A DNA stretch of 64,000 nucleotides from Terriglobia bacterium (GTDB lineage Bacteria > Acidobacteriota > Terriglobia > Bryobacterales > UBA6623): positions 319,825-383,824 of the forward strand of contig VXMF01000036.1 in the NCBI GenBank assembly GCA_009841225.1, given 5' to 3'. Below are positions 1 through 9,654 of this stretch, piece by piece. Both the position numbers and the translations under genes were made by a program. The notes under the pieces were generated by a model that was not told the DNA's origin, did not search any database, and worked only from the letters and a program-made list of their open reading frames with translations. The stretch's first letter is position 1. The number at the start of each line of letters is the position of its first letter.

Positions 1-1
1 A

Positions 2-763
2 TTCGCCATCTTTGGCGTCTTCGTGGCGCTGCATTGGGCAGGCACGGGGAACCACTTGCCCGCGCAACAAGTACAAGAAACGCAAGAAGTAGAGCCCGCT
101 ATCGCGACAGTCACGGTCACAAATCTGGCCAAGGGACAGATCCTCACACCCGCGGTGTTCATTACCCACAACGATGAGACTCCGGCATTGTTCGTTCCCG
201 GGCAGGCCGCGAGCAGCGAACTTTCCGCGCTTGCCGAGCAGGGCAGAACGACCGGCCTAATCAATAAGTTCAATGCGGAGACCGGTGTGCTCGACGTGAC
301 TTTGCTCAGCGCGTTCGTCCGTCCGACGAGAACTGCCACAGTAAATGTCAAGTTCGACGCTGACCATCGGCTGATATCGTCCGCTTCGATGATCGAGATG
401 ACGAACGATGGCTTCGTCTCCCTTCTTGGCGTCGAAGTACCGTGCGTAGGCACGAGCACGTATTTTCTTGACGGCTGGGACGCCGGCTCGGAGGCCAACA
501 CGGAGCTTTGCTCCCAAATCCCTGCGCCTTGCCCTAGTCCGCCTCGGCGGGGATCCTGTTCTGTAGCTGTCGAGGGCGCCGTGCATATCCATAGCGGGAT
601 TCACGGATGCGGAGGCTTTCCGCCCGAGGTCTACCACTGGCTGAACCCGGTTGCCAAGATCACGATTCAGGTGTCACCGGATCTATCTCCTGCAGGTGCA
701 CTTGAGGCGGCCTGCCCAGACGCGTACCCCGCGAGTACCGATACCACCGGCACCGGAAGCTGA
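2..763 (+). CDS. Secreted spondin-domain protein, 5' truncated
   Basis: The frame is open to the left window edge, so the real start lies outside; the first in-frame start candidate is a GTG at 23. The visible N-terminus (FAIFGVFVALHWAG) is hydrophobic and looks like the end of a signal peptide. The body resembles the spondin_N family: TVTVTNLAKGQILTP, then FITHNDETPALFVPGQ, then the long beta-rich stretch ending in HIHSGIHGCG and WLNPVAKITIQV. Bacterial spondin_N proteins are secreted or surface proteins of unknown role, usually about 200-250 residues, so the visible part is nearly full length. It converges with the AbgT gene downstream. The family is recognised from pattern only. Confidence 0.75.
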   Translation, partial: FAIFGVFVALHWAGTGNHLPAQQVQETQEVEPAIATVTVTNLAKGQILTPAVFITHNDETPALFVPGQAASSELSALAEQGRTTGLINKFNAETGVLDVTLLSAFVRPTRTATVNVKFDADHRLISSASMIEMTNDGFVSLLGVEVPCVGTSTYFLDGWDAGSEANTELCSQIPAPCPSPPRRGSCSVAVEGAVHIHSGIHGCGGFPPEVYHWLNPVAKITIQVSPDLSPAGALEAACPDAYPASTDTTGTGS

Positions 764-821
764 CGAGGCCTGCTCGGCCGACTGCCGAGAACCAGGCTCC
801 GATCGATCGAGTCACACCCGA

Positions 822-2372
822 TTACGGGTATGTGTACGTGGACTGCAGCCCTAGAGGGATGCCCAGCGCCCAGTACAGACCCAAGGCCAAGGACCACGTA
901 ATCAGCAGGGTGATCGAATAGGGCAGCATCAGGGAAGTGACGGTGCCGATTCCCGTGTTCTTCACCCACCGCTGGCAGAAGGCCACCACGAGCGGAAAAT
1001 ACGGCATCAGGGGCGTGACGATATTCGTCGTTGAATCGCCCACGCGGTAGGCGGCCTGCGTGAGTTCCGGCGAGAGTCCCACCTGCATCAGGACCGGGAC
1101 GAACACCGGCGCCAGCAGGGCCCACTTGCCAGACGCTGACCCGACGAGCAGGTTTACGAACGCGCTCAGCACGATGATGCCGCCGATCGTCAGCATGCCC
1201 GGCAGGCCCAGGGCCTTGAGGAACTCCGCGCCTTCCACCGCAAGCAGCGCGCCTAGGTTGGACTTGGCGAATGCCGCGGTGAACTGTGCGCAGAAGAAAA
1301 TCATCGTCAGGTAATAGCCCATCGTCGACATGGACTTGCTCATGCCAGTGATGATGTCGCGATGGCTCTTGACAGTGCCCGCCACGTATCCGTAGATGGT
1401 GCCGGGAATCAGGAACAGCAGGAAGATCAGCGGGATCATCGACTGCATCAATGGGGCTGCGAACGAACTGAGCTGTCCGTTAGGAGCGCGCAGCGGGGAA
1501 TCCTCTGGCAGCACTGCCAAGAACAGCGCCAACACGCCAACCGCCATGGCCACGAGACCGGCCCAGACCCCGGTTCGTTCCTTGCGGGAGAGCGTCTGCT
1601 CCTCGACGCCGTCGGAGCCCTCGCCATCCAGGGCGGTCCCCTTGAGCCGCGGTTCAATCACGCGGTCGGTCAAGATCCACCCGACGACGATCACAAGCGC
1701 GCTCGACACGCTCGTGAACAGCCAATTGCACAGCGGATTGACTTCGCGGCCCGAATCCAGGATTTGCGCGGCCGACTGAGTGAAACCTTGGAGTAGCGGG
1801 TCGATAGCCGACGGGATGAAGTTCGCGCCGAAGCCGCCCGAGACACCGGCGAATGCACAGGCGATGCCAGCGAGGGGATGGCGTCCGGCAGCGTGAAAAA
1901 TAACGCCTCCCAATGGAATGACCAGCACGTAGCCGACATCTGCTGCCGTGTGGCTGATGATGGCGACCAAAAGAAGCATGGGGGACAGCAGGCTCCGCGG
2001 AGTCATCGCGACAAGCCCCTTCAGGCTTGCGCGGATGAATCCGGTGTGCTCGGCAACCCCGACGCCCAGCAGCGCCACCAAGACCACGCCTAGGGGGGCG
2101 AAGCCGGTGAAGACGGTCACCATGCTCGCTAGGAACTCGGCTAGGCTCGACCCGGAGAGCTGGTTCTGGACGACCAGTGTCCGCGCCCCGTCCTTGGCCG
2201 GAACGGTAAATTCGTGGCCAGCCAGCAGCAACGACGCGATCCAAACCAAGACGAGGGCCACTACGAAGAGCGCTGCCGGATCCGGCAAGCGGTTGCCCAC
2301 CCGTTCGACCCAATAGAGCGCACGCTCTACCGCGGTACGGCGTGCCGGAGGAGAATCTTCTGAAGCTGTCAT
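822..2372 (-). CDS. AbgT-family transporter
   Basis: This 516-residue inner-membrane protein has many hydrophobic segments. It shows AbgT hallmarks: a cytoplasmic N-terminus followed by LPDPAALFVVALVLVW, the GVGVAEHTGFI motif, the NLLVGSASGKWALLAPVF loop and the GDSTTNIVTPLMPYFP motif near the C-terminus. Known relatives (AbgT, MtrF, YdaH) move p-aminobenzoyl-glutamate or export sulfonamides, driven by ion gradients. Length matches the family. It stands alone with no peptidase partner (AbgA/AbgB), so the substrate cannot be assigned. The ATG at 2372 has only a weak upstream ribosome site. Confidence 0.9.
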   Translation of the reverse strand: MTASEDSPPARRTAVERALYWVERVGNRLPDPAALFVVALVLVWIASLLLAGHEFTVPAKDGARTLVVQNQLSGSSLAEFLASMVTVFTGFAPLGVVLVALLGVGVAEHTGFIRASLKGLVAMTPRSLLSPMLLLVAIISHTAADVGYVLVIPLGGVIFHAAGRHPLAGIACAFAGVSGGFGANFIPSAIDPLLQGFTQSAAQILDSGREVNPLCNWLFTSVSSALVIVVGWILTDRVIEPRLKGTALDGEGSDGVEEQTLSRKERTGVWAGLVAMAVGVLALFLAVLPEDSPLRAPNGQLSSFAAPLMQSMIPLIFLLFLIPGTIYGYVAGTVKSHRDIITGMSKSMSTMGYYLTMIFFCAQFTAAFAKSNLGALLAVEGAEFLKALGLPGMLTIGGIIVLSAFVNLLVGSASGKWALLAPVFVPVLMQVGLSPELTQAAYRVGDSTTNIVTPLMPYFPLVVAFCQRWVKNTGIGTVTSLMLPYSITLLITWSLALGLYWALGIPLGLQSTYTYP

Positions 2373-2637
2373 ATCGAGATCAGAGCATCAGTATATTTGG
2401 ATATTTGGGGCGGGCCGCAATGCGAGCCAGTTTCCGTCCTTCAACGTCGCAGGCTGGCCGCTGTCGATCGGAGCACTTCTGTCCATCTTCACAGACCCGC
2501 GCTGATCACGTGGCCAGAACGGCATGCACTGGTCGTCGGCCGTCGCAGACGCTCCTTGGCTGCGGTGTGCCGTCCCCTGAAGCTGGTTGCGGCCGATCTC
2601 GCTACGGCCTACGGGCGAGACAGGCTCCGCGAGCGAT

Positions 2638-3069
2638 CTAGTAATGGCCCTGTATCGCCAAGCAGGCGTCTTTGACCGCGTTACCCAGGGAGCGGGTGGA
2701 ACTGCTGGCGACCATGTCGCCGTCCCGGTTAAACAGCGCCATCTTGTTGTCCTTGGCGATGATGTCCCTGCCACCAACCCGTTCGAGAAGAAGAATGTAG
2801 TCTGCTTTCTCTCGATTGATCGTGACGATCACCTCGGCGCATTCGCGCTTCCTGCTGATCGTCTTCATGATCTCGGCGGTCTGCGGCTTGGCGCCGCCCT
2901 GCATGTGGCCGCCTCCATCGCCTTCGACAACCGTCTCGGTTCCCGACACCGACCAGCTGGTGCTCTCCGTCACGAACACGCGGACCTGACCGCTCACGGC
3001 CACCGTCTGGGGAGACAGAGCCGGCAATGCGACGACAACGAGTGCTAGAACTAGCGCGCGGCACGCCAT
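2638..3069 (-). CDS. Small secreted protein of unknown function
   Basis: The frame opens at 3138, but the ATG at 3069 is preferred because it begins a clean signal peptide (MACRALVLALVVVALPAL) with a GGAA upstream. The mature part is about 120 residues: VRVFVTESTSWSVSG, a Gly/Asp-rich patch, then a compact domain containing REKADYILLLERVGG, DNKMALFNRDGD and STRSLGNAVKDACLAI. The arrangement (species-variable linker, then a domain ending in NAVKDAC) resembles conserved hypothetical proteins I associate with Acidobacteria. I cannot name a function. It lies between the AbgT gene and a sulfatase on the same strand. Confidence 0.7.
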   Translation of the reverse strand: MACRALVLALVVVALPALSPQTVAVSGQVRVFVTESTSWSVSGTETVVEGDGGGHMQGGAKPQTAEIMKTISRKRECAEVIVTINREKADYILLLERVGGRDIIAKDNKMALFNRDGDMVASSSTRSLGNAVKDACLAIQGHY

Positions 3070-3247
3070 GCGGGAATTCCGCTGAGGGCCGCAATCGAGC
3101 CGGCCCCGTACGCCTTTGAAGAGTTCAGCAGGTTTCACTATCGGCTTGAGACGAGCACAGGCGCCATATGGTTCCGTGGCCGCGCTCCACGATCACGGAG
3201 ATGCTTGTCTCAGGTCGCGGCGCGAACGATCGCCCCGCCCATTAAAC

Positions 3248-4603
3248 CTATTCCGCCAGCGCGTCGATAGGTTTCCCGCCCGTCTGCTTCCACCACGAGA
3301 GCACAGCCTCGCGCATTTCGGCGAGCCGTTCGGCGTGTTCGGGCTTGGCGGCTAGGTTGGTTCGTTCCTTGGGATCGGCCTGGAGGTCGTACAGGTCTTC
3401 GGCGCCCTTTCGGCGCGCGGGATAGTCAGTCTCGATCCATTGGATGCGGAAGTACTCTCGGTTGCGCGACTCAACGACGTCCTGCAAGAAGAACATGTAC
3501 TTCCACCGCTCGTCGCGGACGTAGAGCGCGAAAATATCGCGCTCTGGCCGCTCGTCGTTCTCCGTCACGAACGCCGGGTAGATCGCGCCGAACAGGCGCT
3601 CGCGATTCTCCGTCGTCTTGCCTTCGATGATCGGCCGCAGGTTGTTCCCTACGGCAGAAGCCGGCGTCTCCGCGCCGGCATAGTCCAGAATCGTCGGGTA
3701 GATGTCGAGGGTGCTGGTCAGGCAGTCGAAACGCTGCCCGCCCCTGATCTTGGCCGGCCAGCTGAAGAACACCGGCGTGCGAACGCCCTTCTCGAAAGGC
3801 GAGCCTTTCGAGATCAAGCCGTTGGACCAGCCGTTGTCGATGACGAACACGAACAGGGTGTTGTCGTAGATACCCTTCTCACGCAGCTTGGCCACGAGCT
3901 TTCCGATGCCGTCGTCCAGCCATGCTTCCATTGCCAGGCTCAGGTGCTCCTTCTCCAAGAACGATTCCCGGCGGTCCTCGCCGATCCACGGTCGCACGGG
4001 GATCTCGCTCCTGTCGAACAACGCGAGGTACTCCTGCGGCGGATCGTGTGGAAGATGCGGGATCTTGGGCGCCCACCAGACGAATAGCGGCTGTTGCCCG
4101 CCAAGCTCGTCAATAAACGCGAACAGTTCGGCCTGCCCTTCGCGCACGAACGTGTCCGCCGAGTTGCCAATGCCGTGTGTGAAGCCCATGGCTCTCGGAT
4201 CGCCTTCCCAGTACTTGCCTTCGACGTACGTCGCGTAGCCGACTTCCTTTAGGAGATTGGGCAACGAGTTCGCCGGGTCGAGCTTCTTCGTTCCGAAGTT
4301 GTGGTAGACGCCCGTTTGGTGGGGCCAACGGCCGCTGAGAAAGCTAGCCAGCGTCGGATGGCAACGCGACATGGGCAGATGCGCGCGGGTGAACAGCGTC
4401 CCGGATCGAGCCAGCAGGTCGAGATTCGGCGTATGGACGAAGTCGTTGCCCATGAAGCCGAGGTGCTCGTTGTCGTGGTCATCGGAAATGATGAACACGA
4501 TGTTTGGTTGCTCGGCGGAGACCGAAGGCGCTAGCAGCAGCACCGAGGCGATCGCAGCAAGCAAGACGCTTACGTCGGTCGCTCTTTGAAGAAGGCCCTG
4601 CAT
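3248..4603 (-). CDS. Sulfatase with atypical C-H-P-T-L signature
   Basis: A sulfatase-fold hydrolase of about 451 residues. The start at 4603 is chosen because GAGGTG lies five bases upstream and because it opens a signal peptide ending in SVSAEQ. Metal ligands are visible as ISDDHDN near the start and VIDNGWSN in the middle, with a lysine motif SKGSPFEKG after it. The site that should carry the formylglycine precursor reads SRCHPTLASFLSG. The Cys and Pro are present, but the usual Arg of C-x-P-x-R is Leu. Enzyme class is likely arylsulfatase-like; substrate unknown. Whether the cysteine is still oxidised to formylglycine is open. The gene is followed by the small secreted protein on the same strand. 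Confidence 0.85.
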   Translation of the reverse strand: MQGLLQRATDVSVLLAAIASVLLLAPSVSAEQPNIVFIISDDHDNEHLGFMGNDFVHTPNLDLLARSGTLFTRAHLPMSRCHPTLASFLSGRWPHQTGVYHNFGTKKLDPANSLPNLLKEVGYATYVEGKYWEGDPRAMGFTHGIGNSADTFVREGQAELFAFIDELGGQQPLFVWWAPKIPHLPHDPPQEYLALFDRSEIPVRPWIGEDRRESFLEKEHLSLAMEAWLDDGIGKLVAKLREKGIYDNTLFVFVIDNGWSNGLISKGSPFEKGVRTPVFFSWPAKIRGGQRFDCLTSTLDIYPTILDYAGAETPASAVGNNLRPIIEGKTTENRERLFGAIYPAFVTENDERPERDIFALYVRDERWKYMFFLQDVVESRNREYFRIQWIETDYPARRKGAEDLYDLQADPKERTNLAAKPEHAERLAEMREAVLSWWKQTGGKPIDALAE

Positions 4604-4698
4604 GCATTCACCTCGGCCGGGAGAGAACACATTGTAAGTGCAGCTCGCCGGGACCGACCCGTCAGGAGCCAGCCAGCGTTCGGTTCGGCCCTAGCCGA

Positions 4699-7600
4699 TC
4701 ACATCGGGCGGGTCGGAACCCGCGGCTGCCTCGCCGCCGCCACCGGAGCTGCCGCGAGGAGGCGCTCTTCGAGGATCTGGTCGGCCCGCGCCAGGAAGTC
4801 GTCCTTCGAGATCGTCCCAGAGTCAACGTCGGCCAAGATTTCACGCTGTGCCGCGTATTCGGCGTTCTGGATGCCGATCTTGCTCTGTAGCAGCCGCCAC
4901 GCCTTACGGCGCTCGATGCAGAAGAGCACCAGCTGCCGAGAGATCTTCATCAGCACCGGCTTCTCCCCCTTGGCCGGCAGGGTCTTGATATACACCCCGA
5001 AGTCAGGCACGAAGGCACGGTGGTCCTTGTTCAGGTGATTCCGCTGCACGACATCGTCCTGGGTGAGCCGCACGAGCATGTTCTCCAGCGGAATCATACG
5101 CTCGGCATCTTCCTCCCGGATCTTCTTCAGGTGATTGCGGAACCGCGCCTCGGTCGCGCACCAGTGCGCCACGGTGTAGCGGTACGACTCGCCGGTCGCC
5201 CGGAACTTGGTCTTGTACCAGTCCCCTTGCATGTTGGGGTTGCCCTTCAGGTCGAGCGCCTCTTTGTAGCTCTCGCCCAGCTGGGGATTGAAGACGAACT
5301 CCGGGGCACCCCGGGAATCGCGCACCCGCTGCGCCTGATCGAGCGCCATGTCGTCGCCTACTCCGTGTTCCGGCTGGCACGTGGTGAAGCACTGCAGGAA
5401 CGCCGTCCCGCGGTACTCCAGCGAGTCTAGGATGGACCGGAACAGCTTGGGAGCGTTCGCGATCGATACCTGCGCGACAAATGGCGATCCGTGGCCCGCG
5501 AGGAATGTCTCGGCCACGGTCTTCTTCTCGACGCACTTGCCTTGGCTTGCCGCGCCGAACGCGTTCATGTCGCCGCCGCCGAGCATCGGGGTCGAGTCCG
5601 AGTTCTGCCCGCCGGTGTTGGAGTACACCTGGGTGTCGAGCATCAGCGCCTTCACGTTCGGGCGGTTCTGCAGGATCATCTTCGACACGTTCTGATAGCC
5701 GATGTCGCCCATGCCGCCATCACCGCCCACGATCCAAACGCGAGGCATCTCGTTCATCTCCTCGGCTGTCATGAGGTTGTCCGAGAAATGGGTGAAGTCG
5801 TAGTAGCGCTGCTCGTCGATGACGTCGTCCTGCTCGAGGATCGAAGTCGCGAGCCGCTCCGGAATCACCGACCGCCTCGCGTGGTCCATGATGAAGCTCT
5901 CGCCGATCAGCCAGCCGATCGTCGCGCCGTCCTGGAAGAGAGAGTTCATCCAAGGGTACGGGTGCGGGTTGTTGGGCGGCGTTGATCCGTAGACCGTGTT
6001 GCAGCCCGTATGCGCCGCCATCGCCATGACGGACTGGCCGTTCGGGAGCCGGCCGTCGAGCGCCTGCAGCTCCTGGTGATTGAACGCCTCCTGCCGCATG
6101 ACCGCGGTGATGGCCTCGATCATCTCTTCGGCAGTGATCGCACCGTGGGATTCCAACCGCTCGGTCGTATCCGCATCGGTGTCTCCGCCGAGTCCCATGA
6201 GCGTGTGCGCCACGGTGCGAACGAGCAGCGCATGCTGCTTCGGATCGTGCGCCTTAAGCCATTCAAGGCGTGCCGGGCCGTCGGTTTCGAGCGCGGTCGC
6301 CTTGCGGCGCAGCCGGTCCGCCTTGGCGTGGAAGATCGGCCGGAGGTACGCCTCGGTAACTCCCGCGATCGCCCTGAGGACGCTCTTCTCGCCGCAGCCG
6401 GCACATGCGCCGTCACCAGACACGAGTGCGTCGTAGTTCCGTCGCACCATCATCAGGTTGCGCAGCGTGGCTGTCTTGGAATCGGTCGGGTTGGCGTGGT
6501 TGTAGAGGCCGAGGAACTTCTGCGATGTGTCGGGCAGTAGGTCGAGGAATGCCGTGCCGGTCTCGTGGTCGGCATTGACTTCCTCGGTCTCTTGGACCAT
6601 CTTCAGTGCCTCGTGATCGCCGCACGCGGTTACGCAGGCTGCGCATCCCTTGCAGAGATCCGAGACGAAGATCGAGAAGATCCCGCCGCTGCCTGGATTC
6701 TTTCGCTCGGCCGACTTGAAGATCGCGTTGGTCAGCGAATAGGCGAGCGGCTGCTTGTCGATGACGCTGAAGAACTCGTTCTTCGCAGTCTCCGAAAAGC
6801 CGTTCAGATTGTTCGTGACGTCGCGGATGATGTCCGGCAGCGGAGTCTTCGCCTTCGCCGCCACCGCGTCTTTCATTGCCACGCGGGTCCGGCGCTCCAT
6901 CTCGGGCACGGACGCTAGCATGCGGCCCCGCTCCCCTTCGTCGGTCACGTAGTTGGAGATTGCAGTCGTTAGAACCGTTTCGATGTCCTGCGAGCAGTTG
7001 GGGAGCGCCGTGTCCGGGCAGACCGAGATGCACTCCATGCACTGCGTGCAGTTTTCCGGGATGAACAGCGGCGTTTCGCGTCGCGCGACGTACTTCGAAG
7101 CTGTGTCGCCGCTGCCGGCGGCCATCACGCTCATCGCGGCGAGCGGCGACGCCGGCTGGTCGTAGCCGTAGTCTGACCGGAACTCGTCGTCGAAGCTGGA
7201 GACCTGGGTCACCGGCGTCCGCTCTTCCTGTCCCTCGGGAATCGCGTGCGAGCGGCATGTCGCGCACCCGTTGCCGCCCCCATTGGCCTGCTGCGTCAGC
7301 ACGGGCAGGATCGGCAGTCCGCGAAGGCTCGACCGGTCGGCAGCATCGAGCTCGCCGACGGGGATCTCGCGCACGCGGCTGAAGCCTTGGGTCATGACCT
7401 GCATGTTCGACTGAACGACGGCGTCGCCGAGCCGACCAAACTTCTTGTTGTACTGTGCGTGGACGACGTCCTCGAACTGCTCACGGCTGATCTCGAAGTC
7501 CTGAAGCAGCGGGGAGACGGAGAAGAAAGCTCCCAGGAAGGCGTTGCCCTGCATGCGAAGCTGCAGGTCCGCGCGGTTGGTCGCGTTCCGGGCGATCTCG

Positions 7601-9432
7601 AAGCCCGGAAGGGTGAACATGCGGATCTTGTTCTCGATGATCTGCGAGCGGGCCCAGAGCGGGAGCCGTTCCCACGCGTCGTGAGGCTCCTCCTCGGACT
7701 CCCAAATGAAGGCCCCGCCTTCCGACATGCCCTCGAGCGGGTTGCAGTGGGTGAACGCCTTCGGATCGCAGCAGAGCACGACATCGACGTGGCGCAGGTC
7801 GCAATTGACGCGGATGCGCTCCGGCGCGATGACGAGGAAGTAGGACGTGGGCGCCCCCTTCTTCTCTGAGCCGTACTTGGGGTTGGCGCTGACGTGAATG
7901 ACCTCTTTGGGCCGTCCGTATTCGTCGACGTCGGCGCTGCGCTCGGTGAGGAAGTCGTTGAAGTCGCCGATGATGGCGCCGAGGTTCTTGCCGGTCGTGA
8001 TGGCGCCCCAGCCGCCGATGGAGTGGAAACGCACGGCAATCGCCCCGTCCGGAAGGAGCGAGGGGGTCTCGTCGGCCTTGACCTCGTAGGGGTGCGGCAC
8101 GCCGAGCACCATGAAGGACTCGCCGTCAGCCGCCGTCTTGCCGTCGGTCCGCGCGCGCTGGCCCGTGGCGTACTCGTACGCGCCGATGATCTGCTCCGGC
8201 CGGAAGTCCCTGGATCCGAGCCCGTAGATGCCGTTGAACAGCCTCGGGATGCGGTCCGGGGTCAGTTCCGGAAAGCCGTTCACGACCGGGTGCCCGTCCA
8301 GCTTGAGCGCCTTGTTCAAAGCCGTGCGCGTGTCGCGCCCCATGGGGTTGTCGCCCGCCATCGGCTCGTCGGTCCGCTCGATAATGATCGCGTTGCGCTT
8401 GCCGGCCAGCGCCTCGACGACCGCTCGTTCGGGGAACGGACGGAACACGTTGAGGTGGATCGATCCGACCTTGGAGCCGCGGGTCTGCCGCAGGTAGTCG
8501 ACGGCCGCCTCGCAGTTCTCGGCGGCGGACCCGAGCGATACGAACACTGTGTCCGCATCGTCGGTCTTGTACTCCGTGACCAGGCCGTAGTAGCGGCCCG
8601 TCAGGCGGCCGAATTCCTCGTACGCGTCCTCGAGGAACGACAGGATCGGCTCGACGAAGTTGTTGCGCCGGGCCACGACGCCCTGCATGTAGTGCTCTTG
8701 GTTCTGCACCGGCCCGAGCAGCACTGGATTCGTCAGGTCGATCATCTTGGGCACGCGGCGGCGCGTCGGGCCGAACAGCGTGCGCTGCGACTCGGTCGGA
8801 CACTCGATGATGTCTTCCGGCGCGCCGAGGAACTGCCGCAGGAGCTCGGACTCGTGGCGGTAGAAGGTCCGCTCGAGGTGCGATGTCAGGAACCCGTCCT
8901 GGACGTTCATCCCCGGGGTCAGGCTGAGTTCGTTTACCTTGCGCAGGATCAGCGCTTGGTCGGCTGCCTGCTGGGCGTCCTTGGCGAACAGGATGGTCCA
9001 GCCGACGTCGAGCGCCCCGTATACGTCGTCGTGGCCGCAATGCACGTTCAGCGCATGCTTGGTGAGCGCGCGCGCCACCACCTCGACCACCATGGTCGAT
9101 GCCTTGCCCGGCGCGTGGTAGTACTGCTCGATCCCGTAGACGATGCCCTGGCCAGAGGTGAAGTTGACGACGCGCCGCCCGCACACCGAGTAGGCGATGG
9201 CACCGCCCTGGGCGGCGTGCTCTCCCTCGGCTTCGACAGCCAGCGTGTTCCGGCCGAAGACGTTCAGGCGGCCCTCTGCGAACGATTGCTGGTATAGCTC
9301 GCCACCTTCCGTCGACGGGGTGATCGGATAGAAGATCCCCGCATCAGCAATACGAGCTTCCGTGTGGTACGAGACCAGTTGGTTGCCGTTTGCCGTGATG
9401 CGTTCACCTGGATATTTGGGGAGTTCGCTCAT
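4699..9432 (-). CDS. nifJ: Pyruvate:ferredoxin (flavodoxin) oxidoreductase, extended
   Basis: A single-chain 2-oxoacid:acceptor oxidoreductase that would decarboxylate pyruvate to acetyl-CoA and reduce ferredoxin or flavodoxin in the cytoplasm. The start at 9432 follows GGAGAA. Domains in order: POR N-terminal domain (about 20-260, YPITPSTEGGEL), domain II (about 300-400), gamma domain (about 480-700, HSIGGWGAITTGKNLG), a two-cluster ferredoxin region (NCTQCMECISVC near 795 and LCKGCAACVTAC near 927), then the thiamine diphosphate domain (GACAGCGEKS near 1007, GDGGMGDIGYQN near 1237, YSNTGGQNS near 1272). At 1577 residues it is roughly 400 longer than classical NifJ. Extra sequence lies between the clusters, around 1030-1150, and in a C-terminal tail. 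An additional CATC motif sits near 725. Confidence 0.93.
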   Translation of the reverse strand: MSELPKYPGERITANGNQLVSYHTEARIADAGIFYPITPSTEGGELYQQSFAEGRLNVFGRNTLAVEAEGEHAAQGGAIAYSVCGRRVVNFTSGQGIVYGIEQYYHAPGKASTMVVEVVARALTKHALNVHCGHDDVYGALDVGWTILFAKDAQQAADQALILRKVNELSLTPGMNVQDGFLTSHLERTFYRHESELLRQFLGAPEDIIECPTESQRTLFGPTRRRVPKMIDLTNPVLLGPVQNQEHYMQGVVARRNNFVEPILSFLEDAYEEFGRLTGRYYGLVTEYKTDDADTVFVSLGSAAENCEAAVDYLRQTRGSKVGSIHLNVFRPFPERAVVEALAGKRNAIIIERTDEPMAGDNPMGRDTRTALNKALKLDGHPVVNGFPELTPDRIPRLFNGIYGLGSRDFRPEQIIGAYEYATGQRARTDGKTAADGESFMVLGVPHPYEVKADETPSLLPDGAIAVRFHSIGGWGAITTGKNLGAIIGDFNDFLTERSADVDEYGRPKEVIHVSANPKYGSEKKGAPTSYFLVIAPERIRVNCDLRHVDVVLCCDPKAFTHCNPLEGMSEGGAFIWESEEEPHDAWERLPLWARSQIIENKIRMFTLPGFEIARNATNRADLQLRMQGNAFLGAFFSVSPLLQDFEISREQFEDVVHAQYNKKFGRLGDAVVQSNMQVMTQGFSRVREIPVGELDAADRSSLRGLPILPVLTQQANGGGNGCATCRSHAIPEGQEERTPVTQVSSFDDEFRSDYGYDQPASPLAAMSVMAAGSGDTASKYVARRETPLFIPENCTQCMECISVCPDTALPNCSQDIETVLTTAISNYVTDEGERGRMLASVPEMERRTRVAMKDAVAAKAKTPLPDIIRDVTNNLNGFSETAKNEFFSVIDKQPLAYSLTNAIFKSAERKNPGSGGIFSIFVSDLCKGCAACVTACGDHEALKMVQETEEVNADHETGTAFLDLLPDTSQKFLGLYNHANPTDSKTATLRNLMMVRRNYDALVSGDGACAGCGEKSVLRAIAGVTEAYLRPIFHAKADRLRRKATALETDGPARLEWLKAHDPKQHALLVRTVAHTLMGLGGDTDADTTERLESHGAITAEEMIEAITAVMRQEAFNHQELQALDGRLPNGQSVMAMAAHTGCNTVYGSTPPNNPHPYPWMNSLFQDGATIGWLIGESFIMDHARRSVIPERLATSILEQDDVIDEQRYYDFTHFSDNLMTAEEMNEMPRVWIVGGDGGMGDIGYQNVSKMILQNRPNVKALMLDTQVYSNTGGQNSDSTPMLGGGDMNAFGAASQGKCVEKKTVAETFLAGHGSPFVAQVSIANAPKLFRSILDSLEYRGTAFLQCFTTCQPEHGVGDDMALDQAQRVRDSRGAPEFVFNPQLGESYKEALDLKGNPNMQGDWYKTKFRATGESYRYTVAHWCATEARFRNHLKKIREEDAERMIPLENMLVRLTQDDVVQRNHLNKDHRAFVPDFGVYIKTLPAKGEKPVLMKISRQLVLFCIERRKAWRLLQSKIGIQNAEYAAQREILADVDSGTISKDDFLARADQILEERLLAAAPVAAARQPRVPTRPM

Positions 9433-9654
9433 GACCAGTTCTCCAAAGACACTCAGGACCCGCGGCTACGGGACGCGGCCGCAAGATCCCAGCTATCGGG
9501 GCGAAGGCCCGTCGTCCGGGCAAGCCCTCACCCACAACTATGATAACCGCACTCGGGCTGGGCGGCAATTCCATCGGGGGGATGGCGAGGCTCTGCTCCG
9601 CGGGCGTGCAGTTCCGTTCTTGCCCGGATGACCGAGAATAGAGGCCGAAGGATC

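Noticed and set aside
7894..9297. A 467-codon plus-strand ORF opposite nifJ
   Set aside because: It is antisense to clearly conserved PFOR sequence, has no recognisable domain and is explained by the GC-rich codon bias of the true gene.
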